DNA of 7,029 nucleotides from Candidatus Nitrosopumilus sp. (GTDB lineage Archaea; Thermoproteota; Nitrososphaeria; Nitrososphaerales; Nitrosopumilaceae). Shown in pieces: positions 6,648 through 7,029 of this stretch. Within the stretch, counting starts at the first letter, position 1. The number at the start of each line of letters is the position of its first letter. The position numbers and the translations under genes were made by a program. The stretch is from positions 1 to 7,029 of the forward strand of contig JAOUAY010000056.1 in assembly GCA_029860565.1 (NCBI GenBank), read 5' to 3'. Below the pieces are notes generated by a model. That model was not told the DNA's origin. It saw only the letters and a program-made list of their open reading frames with translations, and made no database searches.

Positions 6648-6852
6648 ATGCAGTTCCAGCCACTTTATGGCTGCATTTTTTACAAGACCAAATACCTACA
6701 GCATCTCGTCCAAATGATTGTGAACCACATTCAGGACAAACCCTTTTTTCTTTTAAAGTAAAATGGACTTTTGAATATTGTTTTCTAAGTTTAATTCCAT
6801 AACGAGCACCTAATCCTTTAAGGGCTTTTTTTGCTTTTGAGTGTTTAACCAT
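6631..6852 (-). CDS. rpl37ae: Large ribosomal subunit protein eL43 (L37Ae)
   Basis: Zinc-ribbon ribosomal protein of 73 residues, part of the large subunit, where it binds 23S rRNA. Diagnostic features are the N-terminal ARYGIKLRK (16-24), a CPEC knuckle (C39, C42), the family signature AVGIWSCKKC (51-60, with C57 and C60) and the VAGTAYD ending (64-70), equivalent to the VAGGAY/W of other family members. All four zinc ligands are present. It is at the short end of the family. The start ATG at 6852 follows the rrp42 stop by one base, and the gene's end overlaps pcc1 by 17 nt, so these three are one operon. The gene order is conserved in archaea. Confidence 0.93.
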   Translation of the reverse strand: MVKHSKAKKALKGLGARYGIKLRKQYSKVHFTLKEKRVCPECGSQSFGRDAVGIWSCKKCSHKVAGTAYDIKL

Positions 6853-6853
6853 T

Positions 6854-7029
6854 TTATTGACTACCCTTTTGAGCTTCTTTTAATTTTTCCCTTATTTTTG
6901 CGCCTACTTTAACAGATATTTCTCCACATTGATTAATTTCATCCTGTGTGAATCCATCACTGCCACCTTTTTGTAATGCACAAATATTTCCATCAGAATC
7001 ACTAGTAATTGTAATACGGGCATCCATAC
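6854..7029 (-). CDS. rrp42: Exosome core subunit Rrp42, C-terminal end only
   Basis: The open frame enters from the right edge and ends at TAA 6854-6856; 57 codons are visible from the Met at 7027, and the gene certainly begins outside the window. The visible part matches the C-terminus of archaeal Rrp42, the RNase PH-like subunit that alternates with Rrp41 in the hexameric exosome ring for 3'-5' RNA decay and tailing: a strand ARITITSDSDGNICALQKGG followed by GFTQDEINQC and a basic final helix (KVGAKIREKLKEAQKG). In the family, a D-G-x-I-C-x-x-Q-K segment and a GFT/S-x-x-E-I helix start are usual at this place. The eL43 gene starting one base later is the expected neighbour. Rrp42 itself lacks the phosphorolytic residues, which Rrp41 provides. 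The call depends on a short piece plus context. Confidence 0.8.
   Translation of the reverse strand, partial: MDARITITSDSDGNICALQKGGSDGFTQDEINQCGEISVKVGAKIREKLKEAQKGSQ

Noticed and set aside
1..7029. CRISPR array, tRNA/rRNA gene, insertion sequence or prophage
   Set aside because: No regularly spaced repeats, cloverleaf-like or rRNA-like stretch, terminal inverted repeats, transposase or integrase were seen on reading through; nearly the whole window is coding.

Overview
This is an AT-rich archaeal window in which every gene with good support lies on the minus strand. The right end holds the 3' end of the exosome gene rrp42, followed without real gaps by ribosomal protein eL43 (L37Ae) and the KEOPS subunit Pcc1. 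That is the archaeal exosome/ribosome/KEOPS neighbourhood. Short intergenic gaps, a TATA box about 26 nt before a start codon (leaderless type), a secreted metzincin and a pair of cyclase-like proteins next to histidine kinases together suggest an ammonia-oxidising thaumarchaeon (Nitrososphaerota, Nitrosopumilus-like). The phylum-level call is an inference from gene content and style; archaeal origin is firm.

Layout in transcription order, from right to left. (1) 7029-6096 is a housekeeping operon: partial rrp42, eL43, pcc1 and a small ASCH/PUA-like protein. One nucleotide separates rrp42 from eL43, eL43 and pcc1 overlap by 17 nt, and 30 nt separate pcc1 from the ASCH gene. (2) 6039-4387 is a single secreted zinc metalloprotease of the reprolysin-like (M12B-type) metzincins, with its own TATA box at 6061-6070. 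(3) 4386-4272 is a 115-nt spacer with a candidate promoter and a curious plus-strand open frame. (4) 4271-1 is a four-gene signalling cassette: two class III nucleotidyl cyclase-like proteins, a membrane dCache-HAMP histidine kinase, and a PAS histidine kinase that runs off the left edge. The two kinase genes overlap as ATGA.

The most interesting point is the cyclase pair. The two proteins are tandem paralogues, and their active-site losses complement each other. One keeps both metal-binding aspartates but has lost the transition-state Asn/Arg pair. The other has lost the first metal aspartate but keeps the substrate-binding Lys/Asp, the Asn, and a Lys in place of the Arg. This is the pattern of a heterodimer with a single composite active site, as in the C1/C2 halves of animal adenylyl cyclases. 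Their placement directly upstream of two histidine kinases suggests a combined phosphorelay and cyclic-nucleotide (or degenerate-cyclase) sensory module. No response regulator lies within the window; one could lie beyond the left edge.
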